A stretch of 64,000 nt of DNA from Marinomonas polaris DSM 16579 (lineage in GTDB: Bacteria; Pseudomonadota; Gammaproteobacteria; Pseudomonadales; Marinomonadaceae), in contig NZ_FQVF01000003.1 in assembly GCF_900129155.1 (NCBI RefSeq), forward strand, positions 249,872 to 313,871, given 5' to 3'. The position numbers and the translations under genes were made by a program. This document shows positions 9,262-18,254 of the stretch, one piece after another (within the stretch, counting starts at the first letter, position 1; every line of letters begins with the position of its first letter). The notes beneath the pieces are model-generated. The model worked only from the letters and a program-made list of their open reading frames with translations. It had not been told where the DNA came from and did no database searches.

Positions 9262-9927
9262 ATGATAAAAGCTACCACGCAATCGCAATTGTCTAATCAG
9301 ATTAGTGCGAAAAAACGAAAAATAGCGCTTGTGAGTGCCATCTCAGCGACGATAATTTTCGGTGCTATGGCCCTTGATACAACCGTCATTGTTAATGGTT
9401 CTGTTAACGATCTAAGACAACAGGTTTTCTCTCCTGATAATTACGCAAATACCCACTATGCAGATATCAAATCCTATGTTTTAGACAATTCAGTCAATGC
9501 AATTACACTTCTTAAAGAACTCCAAATTGATAAGAAAGCGGCTGGGGATAAATATGGCGTAGGCGGTGGCATTGGTCCCGTTATTCCTGTTTCTTTTGAA
9601 GGTACCATTGATAGTGGAAGATCAGGCATTTTTAAAGTTAGCATCCCAGGATTCCCTGACAATCAAACCGTTCGTATTCAAACTGGTCCAGCTATTAATG
9701 GAACCGACCTTCGCGATGCAACGGGGAAAATTAGTTTTGGGGAATTCACCAACCAAATTGAATATCAAGACGTTGGTGCGGCACTGAACCGAGCGATGAA
9801 AGCAGACATTTTAGAAGACCTTGACCGAACTACTTTGACAGGAAAAATAGTTGAGATAACAGGGGTGTTTCGTCTTATTAATGCTAAAAACTGGTTAGTT
9901 ACACCAGTAAGGATGAACCTAAAATGA
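9262..9927 (+). CDS. DUF2291-family membrane-anchored protein of the importer operon
   Basis: A 221-residue protein with one N-terminal hydrophobic segment (about residues 21-38) after a short basic stretch, then a soluble, presumably periplasmic domain. It resembles DUF2291 proteins, which recur next to ribose-type ABC importers, including erythritol importers of rhizobia. Function is unknown; a role in assembly or substrate delivery is inferred from synteny. I prefer the ATG at 9262 behind GGAG over the GTG at 9223, which would add 13 basic residues. Its stop overlaps the ATPase start (ATGA), so the two are translationally coupled. Confidence 0.75.
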   Translation: MIKATTQSQLSNQISAKKRKIALVSAISATIIFGAMALDTTVIVNGSVNDLRQQVFSPDNYANTHYADIKSYVLDNSVNAITLLKELQIDKKAAGDKYGVGGGIGPVIPVSFEGTIDSGRSGIFKVSIPGFPDNQTVRIQTGPAINGTDLRDATGKISFGEFTNQIEYQDVGAALNRAMKADILEDLDRTTLTGKIVEITGVFRLINAKNWLVTPVRMNLK

Positions 9928-11471
9928 GCCTAGCTTTCAATCATTCATCAGATGAACCTAAAAGCGATGTCGTTTTAGCAGCTCGTAATATTGCGAAGTC
10001 TTTCGGGAACACTCACGCATTAAAAAGCGTTAATTTTGATGTTTACCATGGGCAAGTAACGACATTATTTGGTGAGAATGGTGCGGGGAAATCAACCTTA
10101 ATGAAGGTTTTATCTGGGGTTATTGCACCAACCTCTGGCGACATAATTCTAGACGGCTCTCCGGTACTCTTTAACAACGCGAATGAAGCTAGAGCAAATG
10201 GCATTTCAATCATCCATCAAGAATTAAGCCTTGCGCCCAATATGAACGTGCGCGACAACATTTTTATGGGTAGAGAAATCATCTCCAACGGTAGTGTTGA
10301 CTTTGCTGAAGAAGAGCGTCAAACACGAGAGTTGATGGCAGGACTCGAAGAAGATATCGATCCATTAACAATGGTTGAGGAGCTTCGCCTTGGACAGCAA
10401 CAAATTATTGAGATTGCTCGCGCCATATCGCAAAAATCCAGAATATTGATAATGGATGAACCCACTTCTGCACTCAGTGCAACAGAAGTGGAGGTACTGT
10501 TTAAAGTCATTCACGATCTAACCAGTAAAGGCGTTTCCATCGTTTACATTTCACACCATTTAGAAGAAGCCCTATTGATCACAGATCATGCCGTGGTTCT
10601 ACGCGATGGAACAATGACCGCTTATGCACCACGTAAGGATATAGATCTTGAATGGATTGTACGCAACATGGTTGGTGAGAATTTTGATTTAGGCTCGCCA
10701 CCAGAAGGTTATCAATTTGGTGATGTAGCGCTAAAAATAGACGATTTGGTCATATCAGACCCCAATGGGGCCGATTTCAATGTTGTTGATAAGTTGTCCC
10801 TAGAAGTTAAAGCGGGTGAAATAGTTTGTGTTTATGGGTTGATGGGGGCAGGACGTTCTGAGTTCATGGAATGTGTTGCCGGAAGACTTAATGCTCAGTC
10901 TGGCACTATCCTACTGGGTAACGAGGATATTAGTAAGCTCACCATTGCTGAACGAATTAACGTCGGTTTGGCACTAGTGCCCGAAGATCGTCAAAAAGAT
11001 GGCTTGGTTCAAACCATGTCTGTAGGCCAGAACTTATCTTTGGCTAGCATTTCTGATTTCACAAAAAAGCTGTTCACCTCGATCAACTCCGAAAACTCGC
11101 TAGTAAGACAGTCAATAAAAGCAGTCACGGTGAAGACTTCTAGTGCAGATGCCGCTATTGGATCTTTGTCCGGCGGCAACCAACAAAAAGTGGTGATTGG
11201 TAAAATGTTAGCGACAAATCCGAGGGTTCTGCTTTTAGATGAGCCGAGCCGAGGTATTGATATTGGGGCAAAAGCTGAAGTATTTAAATTGCTTTCAGAG
11301 CGAGCAAAAGATGGTCTTGCCGTTATTTACTCCACGTCAGAAGTAGCAGAGTGCTTAAGCATTGCCCACCGCATTATTGTTATGCATAAGGGTCAAATTT
11401 CTGCTGAATTCGACTCAACCGTAAGCAAAGAAAAAATCATGGCTGCATCCGGCGAGTCCGTTGCCCATTAA
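9924..11471 (+). CDS. eryE: Sugar ABC importer ATPase, duplicated domain (EryE-like)
   Basis: A 515-residue protein with two tandem ABC domains, as in RbsA/MglA-type importers. Domain 1 has Walker A GENGAGKST (50-58), a signature-like LRLGQQQ and Walker B RILIMDEPTSALS. Domain 2 has the degenerate Walker A typical of these proteins (YGLMGAGRSE), signature LSGGNQQ and Walker B VLLLDEPSRGID. It energises uptake through the permease 30 bases downstream. Erythritol as substrate is inferred from divergence to eryABC and from synteny with rhizobial eryEFG. Confidence 0.87.
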   Translation: MSLAFNHSSDEPKSDVVLAARNIAKSFGNTHALKSVNFDVYHGQVTTLFGENGAGKSTLMKVLSGVIAPTSGDIILDGSPVLFNNANEARANGISIIHQELSLAPNMNVRDNIFMGREIISNGSVDFAEEERQTRELMAGLEEDIDPLTMVEELRLGQQQIIEIARAISQKSRILIMDEPTSALSATEVEVLFKVIHDLTSKGVSIVYISHHLEEALLITDHAVVLRDGTMTAYAPRKDIDLEWIVRNMVGENFDLGSPPEGYQFGDVALKIDDLVISDPNGADFNVVDKLSLEVKAGEIVCVYGLMGAGRSEFMECVAGRLNAQSGTILLGNEDISKLTIAERINVGLALVPEDRQKDGLVQTMSVGQNLSLASISDFTKKLFTSINSENSLVRQSIKAVTVKTSSADAAIGSLSGGNQQKVVIGKMLATNPRVLLLDEPSRGIDIGAKAEVFKLLSERAKDGLAVIYSTSEVAECLSIAHRIIVMHKGQISAEFDSTVSKEKIMAASGESVAH

Positions 11472-11501
11472 AAGATTATAAGAATAATTTGGAGTAATAC
11501 C

Positions 11502-12554
11502 ATGTCTACCACCGCTCAAAACAAATCTGCAGATAACTCGCCTGCTAAACCAAAGAAATTAGATATTGGCCGCTTGCTACTTGAAGGTAGAGCCTTTTTC
11601 GCTTTGATAGCGATCATCATTTTTTTCTCTGTCATGTCACCTTATTATTTTACGGTCAATAATTTTCTGATCATGTCATCACATGTGGCTATTTTTGGCT
11701 TGCTCGCTCTTGGCATGCTACTGGTCATTTTGAATGGCGGCATCGATTTATCAGTAGGATCAACCTTGGGGTTATGTGGTGTGTTCGCTGGTTTCTTAAT
11801 ACAGGGGGTAAATATAGAGCTACTGGGCATTACTTTTTATCCATCCTTGTGGGTAGTTGTTGTTTTGACCTGTGCTTTAGGTGCTGCGGTTGGCTGTGTT
11901 AACGGCATACTCATAGCTCATTTCAAAGTACCTGCATTCGTGGCAACTCTTGGCACTATGTATGTGGCGCGAGGTATTGCTCTTCTAATCACTAACGGTC
12001 TGACATACAACAAACTGGACGGAAAACCTGAACTTGGTAATACAGGTTTTGAGTGGCTAGGCTTTAACCGTTTAGCGGGCATTCCGATCAGCGTCATTGT
12101 ATTGATTATTGTGGCATTAATATGCGGTCTCGTATTGAGCCGCACAGCCTTTGGTCGCTGGTTGTATGCTTCTGGTGGCAACGAAAGTGCGGCAAATCTA
12201 TCAGGTGTTCCTGTTATCCGAGTCAAAGTCGTTGTGTACATGATATCTGGTATTTGTGCTGCACTTGCGGGTCTTGTTCTTGCATCACAATTAACATCCG
12301 CAGGCCCTACTGCTGGAACGACCTACGAGCTAACTGCCATTGCAGCGGTGGTTATTGGTGGAGCAGCACTAACTGGCGGCCGAGGTACTGTACGAGGCAC
12401 CATCCTTGGTGCCTTGGTTATTGGCTATTTGTCCGATGGCCTTGTCATTATTGGTGTCTCAGCCTATTGGCAAACCGTATTCACGGGCACTGTTATCGTC
12501 TTGGCGGTATTACTTAACAGCTTGCAATACAGCTCAAAAAGAAATGGTCGCTAA
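11502..12554 (+). CDS. eryF: Sugar ABC importer permease (EryF-like)
   Basis: A 350-residue RbsC-family inner-membrane permease. Many hydrophobic helices and the family segments ILNGGIDLSVGS near 78 and AAVVIGGAALTGGRGTVRGT near 283 are visible. The N-terminus is a charged cytosolic tail. GGAG precedes the ATG. It pairs with the ATPase and binding protein on either side. A single permease gene implies a homodimer, as in ribose systems. Confidence 0.87.
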   Translation: MSTTAQNKSADNSPAKPKKLDIGRLLLEGRAFFALIAIIIFFSVMSPYYFTVNNFLIMSSHVAIFGLLALGMLLVILNGGIDLSVGSTLGLCGVFAGFLIQGVNIELLGITFYPSLWVVVVLTCALGAAVGCVNGILIAHFKVPAFVATLGTMYVARGIALLITNGLTYNKLDGKPELGNTGFEWLGFNRLAGIPISVIVLIIVALICGLVLSRTAFGRWLYASGGNESAANLSGVPVIRVKVVVYMISGICAALAGLVLASQLTSAGPTAGTTYELTAIAAVVIGGAALTGGRGTVRGTILGALVIGYLSDGLVIIGVSAYWQTVFTGTVIVLAVLLNSLQYSSKRNGR

Positions 12555-12653
12555 AAATGTTGTGTTTCTCGCTTTATAAAATAACAGCAGACAAACACAT
12601 ACAACTCGCCGAGTTTCGGCACACTCTTAAAATAATAAATTGGAGCACTTTAT

Positions 12654-13604
12654 ATGTTCAATATGACTAAGCGTTTACTGATTGCATCTACTGCTAGCCT
12701 AACCCTTATGACGGGCAATGCATGGGCGGATGGATTGATGTCTATTATTGTTAACAACCCTTCTAACCCTTATTGGTTTACCGAAGGCCAAGTCGCTAAA
12801 AGAACAGCCGAAGAAATGGGTTATGAAGCTAATGTTTCTGCTCACAAAGGGGATACAAATACTGAGAGCAAGCTGATTGATACAGCTATCACTAACAAAG
12901 CAAAAGCTATTATATTAGACCCAGCTAACGCTGACGGATCCATTGGTGCAGTTCGCAAAGCGGTAGCAGCAGGGATTCCAGTGATTATCATTAATGCCGA
13001 AATCAACCAAAGCGGTCTTGCAAAAGCACAATTGGTATCCAATAACGCCCAAGGCGCCGCATTAGGTGCCATGCAATGGATTGAAAGTGTTGGAGACTCA
13101 GGAAATTATGTTGAACTGTTTGGTGCACCAAGTGATAACAACGCCCAAACACGCTCAAACGGCTTCAAAACAGTGTTATCTCAGTATCCAGATTTGGTTA
13201 AAGTTGCGAGCGAAGTCGCTAACTGGGATCGTACTCAAGGCTATACAAAAATGCAGTCAATTCTACAAGCAAACCCAAATATTAAAGGTGTTATAAGCGG
13301 CAACGATGATATGGCGTTAGGTGCAATCGCAGCGCTAAAAGAAGCTGGTAAACTTAGCCAAGTAAAAGTAGGCGGATTTGACGGCTCTCCAGATGCTGCA
13401 GAAGCAATTCTCAATGGTGAAATGGAGTACACAGTACTCCAACCTGTGGCAACATTTGCAGCAGAAGCTATTCGCCAAGCTGATAACGTCATTAAAACAG
13501 GCAGCACAGGTATTGATTCTGAAAAACAATTGTTTGACTGCTACTTAATCACATCTGACAACATTAAATATTACACTTCTGCTTTCACACTATCTAAACA
13601 TTAA
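12654..13604 (+). CDS. eryG: Sugar-binding periplasmic protein of ABC importer (EryG-like)
   Basis: A 316-residue periplasmic binding protein of the ribose/galactose type (Peripla_BP_4). The N-terminus is a signal peptide ending near NAWA-DG (residues 23-26). Typical segments follow: IIVNNPSNPYWF, ISGNDDMALGAIAALKEAG and VGGFDGSPDA. It captures the substrate, probably erythritol, for EryE/EryF. It is last in the importer operon and followed by a strong terminator. Alternative ATGs at 12654 and 12663 exist; GGAG spacing favours the first. Confidence 0.87.
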   Translation: MFNMTKRLLIASTASLTLMTGNAWADGLMSIIVNNPSNPYWFTEGQVAKRTAEEMGYEANVSAHKGDTNTESKLIDTAITNKAKAIILDPANADGSIGAVRKAVAAGIPVIIINAEINQSGLAKAQLVSNNAQGAALGAMQWIESVGDSGNYVELFGAPSDNNAQTRSNGFKTVLSQYPDLVKVASEVANWDRTQGYTKMQSILQANPNIKGVISGNDDMALGAIAALKEAGKLSQVKVGGFDGSPDAAEAILNGEMEYTVLQPVATFAAEAIRQADNVIKTGSTGIDSEKQLFDCYLITSDNIKYYTSAFTLSKH

Positions 13605-13631
13605 TCACGACTCGCTTTTAACGTAAGTTCT

Positions 13632-13655
13632 AGGGCTACAATCGTAGCCCTTTTT
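13632..13655 (+). terminator. Rho-independent terminator after eryG
   Basis: A GC-rich stem, GGGCTAC / GTAGCCC with an AATC loop and flanking A/T pairs, followed by TTTTT. It lies 28 bases past the eryG stop. Confidence 0.9.
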
Positions 13656-13733
13656 AGTCTTCTAAATCTAAAGATCAAGATTACAGAAGTAAAGTTGGAC
13701 AATGTTAAATCTAGTAAGGGGACGCATTAAACA

Positions 13734-14492
13734 TCACAAAATATGCAATTTACCATTAAAACTCATCAGCTTTTCTCTGGCCTCTTGGCTGAGTTCACTG
13801 TCTGTATATATTTCTGAAAACTGATCAAGTTCTGCCACTTTAAACAAAGAAAAGCTATTATATTTACTGCTATCAGCCACTAGAATACTTTCTTCAGCAC
13901 ACTTCATCATATCGGCTTTAAGCGCTGTTTTTGCTTCTTTTGGCGTAGTTACACCATGCTCAAAGCTCCAAAAGTTACTACTTATAAAAGCAATATCCGT
14001 ATGAATAGACTGAAGTAGCCTTCTTGCATGCTCTCCAACGCAAGACTGGCTGGCATTATCAATCTCCCCACCAAACATGGTTACTTCAATCTGTTTGAAT
14101 TCACTTAAAAACAGCGCAATTCTTAAATCAGGGGTGATAACCCTGAGAGGAAGATGTGTGATATTTTTCGCAATTTCCATTGTCGTCGTGCCGGCATCTA
14201 AAATAATAGAATTCCCAGACTCAACTCGCTCAGCTGCTGCTTTAGATATCCTTTCCTTTTCAGCCTTAAATAATTGGTTTTTTTCTTGAACAGAAAGCTG
14301 TGTCGCAACAAAATTATTTAAAGTGACACCACCATGAGTCCTTCTAACAACACCCTGATTTTCTAGATCGATTAAATCTCTCCTTACTGTTGCAGGAGAA
14401 ACATTTAGAGTCTGAACAAGCTCATCAACAGTCGTTAAATTAGTATCTTTTAAGTAATCAACTATATCTTTATAGCGGTGCTGTTTTTTCAT
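13734..14492 (-). CDS. DeoR/GlpR-family regulator of the apionate-type operon
   Basis: A 252-residue DeoR-family repressor. The N-terminal HTH reads [23 protein letters not shown] with wing [10 protein letters not shown], followed by the sugar-phosphate sensor domain with [12 protein letters not shown] near 97. It lies 30 bases after dctM on the same strand, so it is the last gene of the TRAP/ApnO/RLP/kinase operon and probably its autoregulator. I chose the ATG at 14492; a TTG one codon upstream is the alternative. The effector would be expected to be a phosphorylated intermediate, by family analogy. Confidence 0.82.
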   Translation of the reverse strand: MKKQHRYKDIVDYLKDTNLTTVDELVQTLNVSPATVRRDLIDLENQGVVRRTHGGVTLNNFVATQLSVQEKNQLFKAEKERISKAAAERVESGNSIILDAGTTTMEIAKNITHLPLRVITPDLRIALFLSEFKQIEVTMFGGEIDNASQSCVGEHARRLLQSIHTDIAFISSNFWSFEHGVTTPKEAKTALKADMMKCAEESILVADSSKYNSFSLFKVAELDQFSEIYTDSELSQEAREKLMSFNGKLHIL

Positions 14493-14522
14493 CAACTTTG
14501 GTCACCCTAGTTAAGTAAATAA

Positions 14523-15791
14523 TCACGAATTCACCCAAAATAGTGTAATCGAAGGAAATATTGTAATAAGAACCAAGCAGCAGAGCAAAGTCCCTAAAGG
14601 CACCAACGTCGCTAATATGACTTTTTCAACCTGGATTTCAGCCACTTGGCTCGCAGCAAACAAGGTTACCCCAAGTGGAGGGGTAAACATACCTATGGCC
14701 AAGTTTACAACCATCACCACACCAAAATGAACAGGATCAATACCATAAATAATAGCAATGGGGGCAAGTATAGGTGCAAGTAGTAAAATCGAAGCAGATG
14801 TTTCAACAAACATACCAACAACTAAAAGCAACAAATTAACCGCTAAGAAAAACTGTAACTTAGTCGAAAAGTTATCCGTAGCAAAAGTAGAAAGTAGCTG
14901 AGGCAAATCGGACCGACTCACAAGAAAACTTAACAATGAAGCTGCCGCAATAATTAGCATCACAGAAGACGTTGATACCACAGAACCTTTAAGTATCCTT
15001 GGTATATCTTTAAACGAGATTTCTTTATAGACAAAAACGCCCAGTATCAGACCATAAATAACAGCGATAGCTGAAGCTTCAGTTGGAGTGAAAACACCAC
15101 CATAAATTCCACCAAGAATCATGGTAGGCATTAGCAAAGCCAGTAAGGCATCTTTTGATGAAGCAAGTAAACTCTGTTGATCATTTGCATCATTTTTGCC
15201 ATGTCCAGTCACAATACACCAAACAATAACCATGATAATAAGAGCGACGCCCATAAGCAGCCCTGGGCCTATTGCTGCAAGAAAGAGCTTACCTATGGAT
15301 GTATTGGTACTAACACCATACATAATTAATGGTACAGATGGAGGAATAACAATTCCCAAATTCGCAGAAGACGCCTGAATCGCCGTCGCCATAGGTTTAG
15401 GATAACCATGTGCTATCATCGCTGGAAGCAAGATCGCTCCTACAGCATATGCTGTCGCAACACTCGACCCAGACACGGCAGCAAAAATCATACTGGTGAT
15501 AACACAAGAAATCGCTAAACCACCCTGAAGGTTACCCACAAGAGATTTTGCAAAAGTTACCAAACGTTTTGAAACGCCCCCTTGCCCCATAATATTTCCG
15601 GCGAGGATAAATAAAGGAACTGCCATTAATGGAAAGCTATCTAGACCAATAAACATTCGCTGTGGAATGATTATTAATGGGAGGTTACTGAAAAAATAAA
15701 GCCCTACTGCTGACGCAATAACAATAGCGACGGCAATAGGTACAGACAAAGAAATGAATGTAAGTAATAACGAAACAATGGCTGTTGGCAT
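14523..15791 (-). CDS. TRAP transporter large membrane subunit (DctM)
   Basis: A 422-residue, very hydrophobic DctM-family protein with about 12-13 predicted helices. Family segments include FAAVSGSSVATAYAVGAILLPAM and GGVFTPTEASAIAVIYG. It forms the cation-coupled channel of a TRAP importer with the DctQ and DctP proteins upstream (3- and 54-base gaps). The operon partners (ApnO-like, RLP, DUF1537 kinase) suggest a branched sugar acid such as D-apionate as cargo. Confidence 0.88.
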   Translation of the reverse strand: MPTAIVSLLLTFISLSVPIAVAIVIASAVGLYFFSNLPLIIIPQRMFIGLDSFPLMAVPLFILAGNIMGQGGVSKRLVTFAKSLVGNLQGGLAISCVITSMIFAAVSGSSVATAYAVGAILLPAMIAHGYPKPMATAIQASSANLGIVIPPSVPLIMYGVSTNTSIGKLFLAAIGPGLLMGVALIIMVIVWCIVTGHGKNDANDQQSLLASSKDALLALLMPTMILGGIYGGVFTPTEASAIAVIYGLILGVFVYKEISFKDIPRILKGSVVSTSSVMLIIAAASLLSFLVSRSDLPQLLSTFATDNFSTKLQFFLAVNLLLLVVGMFVETSASILLLAPILAPIAIIYGIDPVHFGVVMVVNLAIGMFTPPLGVTLFAASQVAEIQVEKVILATLVPLGTLLCCLVLITIFPSITLFWVNS

Positions 15792-15793
15792 GA

Positions 15794-16312
15794 CTAGACC
15801 TCTGCGGTTTTAGTTATTTTAAGATCGGCAGGTTCAGATTTATTTTCGACATTTAATATATGCCATTCAAGTAAGGACGGAATGCTTAGAACAGCGCCAA
15901 TAGGGATACTGATATAAAGCCAAAACGCTGAAATATTTAACATAGCGACATTCTGATTTTTTACCCTTACCGCAATATCCCAGCCATACCATATCAACAC
16001 ACCAAAAAAAATCAGCACAATGATGGTAACCGCTCGTTTTACCCATAAACCAAAGATATCTGGCAGTACTTCCACAAAAAAAGTAATACTGATCATACTT
16101 CCACGGCTAAATACACAGCCCATAGAAATATAAACCATCCATACCATCATCACCCTAGCCGAGATTTCAGACCAAGCTGATGGAGCACCAAATACAAACC
16201 GAGTGATGACTTGATAAAACACTAATAAAGCCATGAGCCCCATAAGAACCGCAGAAACATTTAAAGCAGAATTATTAAGGAATCGACTAAATTTAATAAT
16301 GAATTTTGCCAT
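15794..16312 (-). CDS. TRAP transporter small membrane subunit (DctQ)
   Basis: A 172-residue DctQ-family protein with four hydrophobic segments and the typical PSAWSEISARVMMVWMVYIS stretch near 50-70. I start it at the ATG at 16312, which has GAGGA upstream. An earlier in-frame ATG at 16348 falls inside the intercistronic hairpin arm and adds 12 residues. It links the DctP receptor to DctM. Confidence 0.87.
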   Translation of the reverse strand: MAKFIIKFSRFLNNSALNVSAVLMGLMALLVFYQVITRFVFGAPSAWSEISARVMMVWMVYISMGCVFSRGSMISITFFVEVLPDIFGLWVKRAVTIIVLIFFGVLIWYGWDIAVRVKNQNVAMLNISAFWLYISIPIGAVLSIPSLLEWHILNVENKSEPADLKITKTAEV

Positions 16313-16328
16313 TTTCGTATCCTCAAAT

Positions 16329-16360
16329 AAGAAGGCTGATACTTTCATACCAGCCTTCTT
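16329..16360 (-). promoter_or_regulatory. Intercistronic hairpin between dctP and dctQ
   Basis: A perfect 10-bp stem, AAGAAGGCTG / CAGCCTTCTT with a 12-base loop, directly after the dctP stop and just before the dctQ ribosome site. TTATTT follows on the minus strand. Hairpins here commonly protect the receptor mRNA or partially terminate, raising DctP over DctQM. That role is inferred. Confidence 0.65.
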
Positions 16361-16366
16361 AACCTA

Positions 16367-17347
16367 TTATTTCATGCTTTTTATTTCAGCTAGTTTCTCA
16401 GTAAACTCCATTTCCTTGGCGATCTTATTACGAACACCCTCGGTAGCTTTTACAAAAGGTGCTATATCCACTTTATGAATAGTCATACCTTTTTGAGTCA
16501 GCTGATCAGAAGCTTCATTTTCAAGTTTCTCGCGCGACTGACGCATCACTTTAGCTGCAACATCGGCCGCTTGCTGAACCCACTTTTGCTCATTTGAGTT
16601 AAGTCCATCCCAATATCCCTGAGACATAGCAATAACAGCTGGACTATATAGGTGCTGAGTCATAGAGGCTTGTTTTTGAACTTCATAAAGCTTTGATGTT
16701 ACCGCAAGATTGATCGGATTTTCTTGCCCATCAATCGTTCCTTGTTGAAGCGCAGTGAATACTTCCGTCCAAGACATTGGGATTGGCGAAGCACCTAATG
16801 CATTAAATGTCGCTAAATGAACCCAGTTTTCCATCGTTCTGATCTTTTTACCTTTAAGATCTTCAGGCTTCAAGATCGGGTCACCATTATAAGTAAGCTG
16901 GCGGAATCCATTTTCCCCCCAAGCCAAACCTTTAATCTGATGCTCTGACATTCCGTTAAGAATATCCTTCCCTATATGACTATCTAGTACGCGATGCGCA
17001 TGATCATAACTTTCGAATACATAAGGAAAATCAAACAGATAAACATCTTTATCAAAGTTTCCTAAAGGCCCCGTTGAAGAAATAGTCATTTCAATAATGC
17101 CTAACTGCAGACTCTCAACCACTTCACGTTCACCACCCAAAGCACCCGCAGGTTTCAAATCGACTTCAATTTTATGGTCACTTAGCTTTTCCAGTTCTGA
17201 TTTAAAAGCATTACCGGCCGCACCATATTGTGAATCCATCGTTTGGGTAAAAGCGAGGTTAATGGTTTTAGCCTCTAGAGCCAACGGAGAAAGGGCGAGA
17301 GTAGTTAAAGCAGCACATTGAATTATTTTTGTCTTTATTATATTCAT
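16367..17347 (-). CDS. TRAP transporter substrate-binding protein (DctP)
   Basis: A 326-residue DctP/SiaP-family periplasmic receptor with a signal peptide ending near LALEA-KT (about residue 26). Conserved TRAP receptor features are NWVHLATFNALGASPIPMSWTE and the QQGTIDGQENP segment; the arginine in KKIRTMEN (about 170) is the usual carboxylate contact. A carboxylate ligand fits D-apionate or a related aldonate, consistent with the adjacent catabolic genes. AGGAAA precedes the ATG. Confidence 0.87.
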   Translation of the reverse strand: MNIIKTKIIQCAALTTLALSPLALEAKTINLAFTQTMDSQYGAAGNAFKSELEKLSDHKIEVDLKPAGALGGEREVVESLQLGIIEMTISSTGPLGNFDKDVYLFDFPYVFESYDHAHRVLDSHIGKDILNGMSEHQIKGLAWGENGFRQLTYNGDPILKPEDLKGKKIRTMENWVHLATFNALGASPIPMSWTEVFTALQQGTIDGQENPINLAVTSKLYEVQKQASMTQHLYSPAVIAMSQGYWDGLNSNEQKWVQQAADVAAKVMRQSREKLENEASDQLTQKGMTIHKVDIAPFVKATEGVRNKIAKEMEFTEKLAEIKSMK

Positions 17348-17404
17348 TGGGGTTTCCTTTAATTTACGTTATTGCTTATGATCATTTTATAAAGTGAGAT
17401 TTAC

Positions 17405-18241
17405 TTAAGTGATTAACTGAATACTGTGAGCGAGTTCATCTTTATTGAAGACTTTCTTCCAATCTGGGTAGAGCAACTTATCCAAACCATTATCGATTGC
17501 TTTATTGCAAGCATCAGAAAATTGACCATCAATTTCATCAAAAATAACCGCTGACAGAATATTCATATGACCAAGAAGGAAGTCACGAGCACAATCATAC
17601 GGAACACCACCATCAACCACTTCATCCATAGCTTGACGCATTGCAGTCAACAAAGTTGCGCAAACAGTTTCAGACAAACCTGGCTCTAACATTGCCATTT
17701 GATGCAAAGTAACACGGTACGAATTTTTGATCGGTGCATAGATAGTCTTCGCAATATCTTCCCCAAGCTCCCATGCAGAATCAGGACCTTGCAGTAAAGT
17801 TGAGACAACGCTTTGCTTTGCATGTAAACCACCAAAGTGGTCATTTAAAGCATCTTGATTAAGTTCTTTATTAAAAATGACTGGATGGCAAGGATGAGTC
17901 ACAAAGTACACAAGATCATCACGCTTAGGGAGATGACCAGCAAACGGTGCAGCAGCATCAAGAACCACAACCATAGTCCCCGGTTTCAAATGCTCACAAA
18001 CCTGACTACTGATTTTTCCAATGAGAGTATCCGGCACAGCCAAAATAACCGCATCAGATGCTTCTAAAGCCGAATTTTGCTGATCAGGGCCAATCGCATC
18101 AATATTAAGCTGCTCTTTTAGGTTCTTACGACCTTGCTCGCTTATTTCAACGTGATTAACCTTATAATCTGAATTTTGCAGGTTTTTAGACAAACGCATG
18201 CCCATTTTTCCGCCTGCACCGATTAAAGATATAGTTGTCAT
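17405..18241 (-). CDS. apnO: ApnO-like D-apionate oxidoisomerase (NAD-dependent dehydrogenase family)
   Basis: A 278-residue protein with an N-terminal Rossmann motif, LIGAGGKMG (6-14), and a helical 6-phosphogluconate-dehydrogenase-like C-terminal domain. The residues after HPCHPVIFNKE near 117-127 are distinctive. Size, architecture and partnership with a RuBisCO-like protein and a DUF1537 kinase match ApnO of D-apiose catabolism, which oxidises and isomerises D-apionate to 3-oxo-isoapionate. This assignment rests on gene neighbourhood and remembered family features, not on an alignment. A generic beta-hydroxyacid dehydrogenase is the fallback. Confidence 0.68.
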   Translation of the reverse strand: MTTISLIGAGGKMGMRLSKNLQNSDYKVNHVEISEQGRKNLKEQLNIDAIGPDQQNSALEASDAVILAVPDTLIGKISSQVCEHLKPGTMVVVLDAAAPFAGHLPKRDDLVYFVTHPCHPVIFNKELNQDALNDHFGGLHAKQSVVSTLLQGPDSAWELGEDIAKTIYAPIKNSYRVTLHQMAMLEPGLSETVCATLLTAMRQAMDEVVDGGVPYDCARDFLLGHMNILSAVIFDEIDGQFSDACNKAIDNGLDKLLYPDWKKVFNKDELAHSIQLIT

Positions 18242-18254
18242 ACTTACTCCACTT

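Noticed and set aside
12122..12517. 131-codon plus-strand ORF rich in Cys, Trp and Arg
   Set aside because: Out-of-frame reading of the eryF permease gene; composition typical of a shadow.
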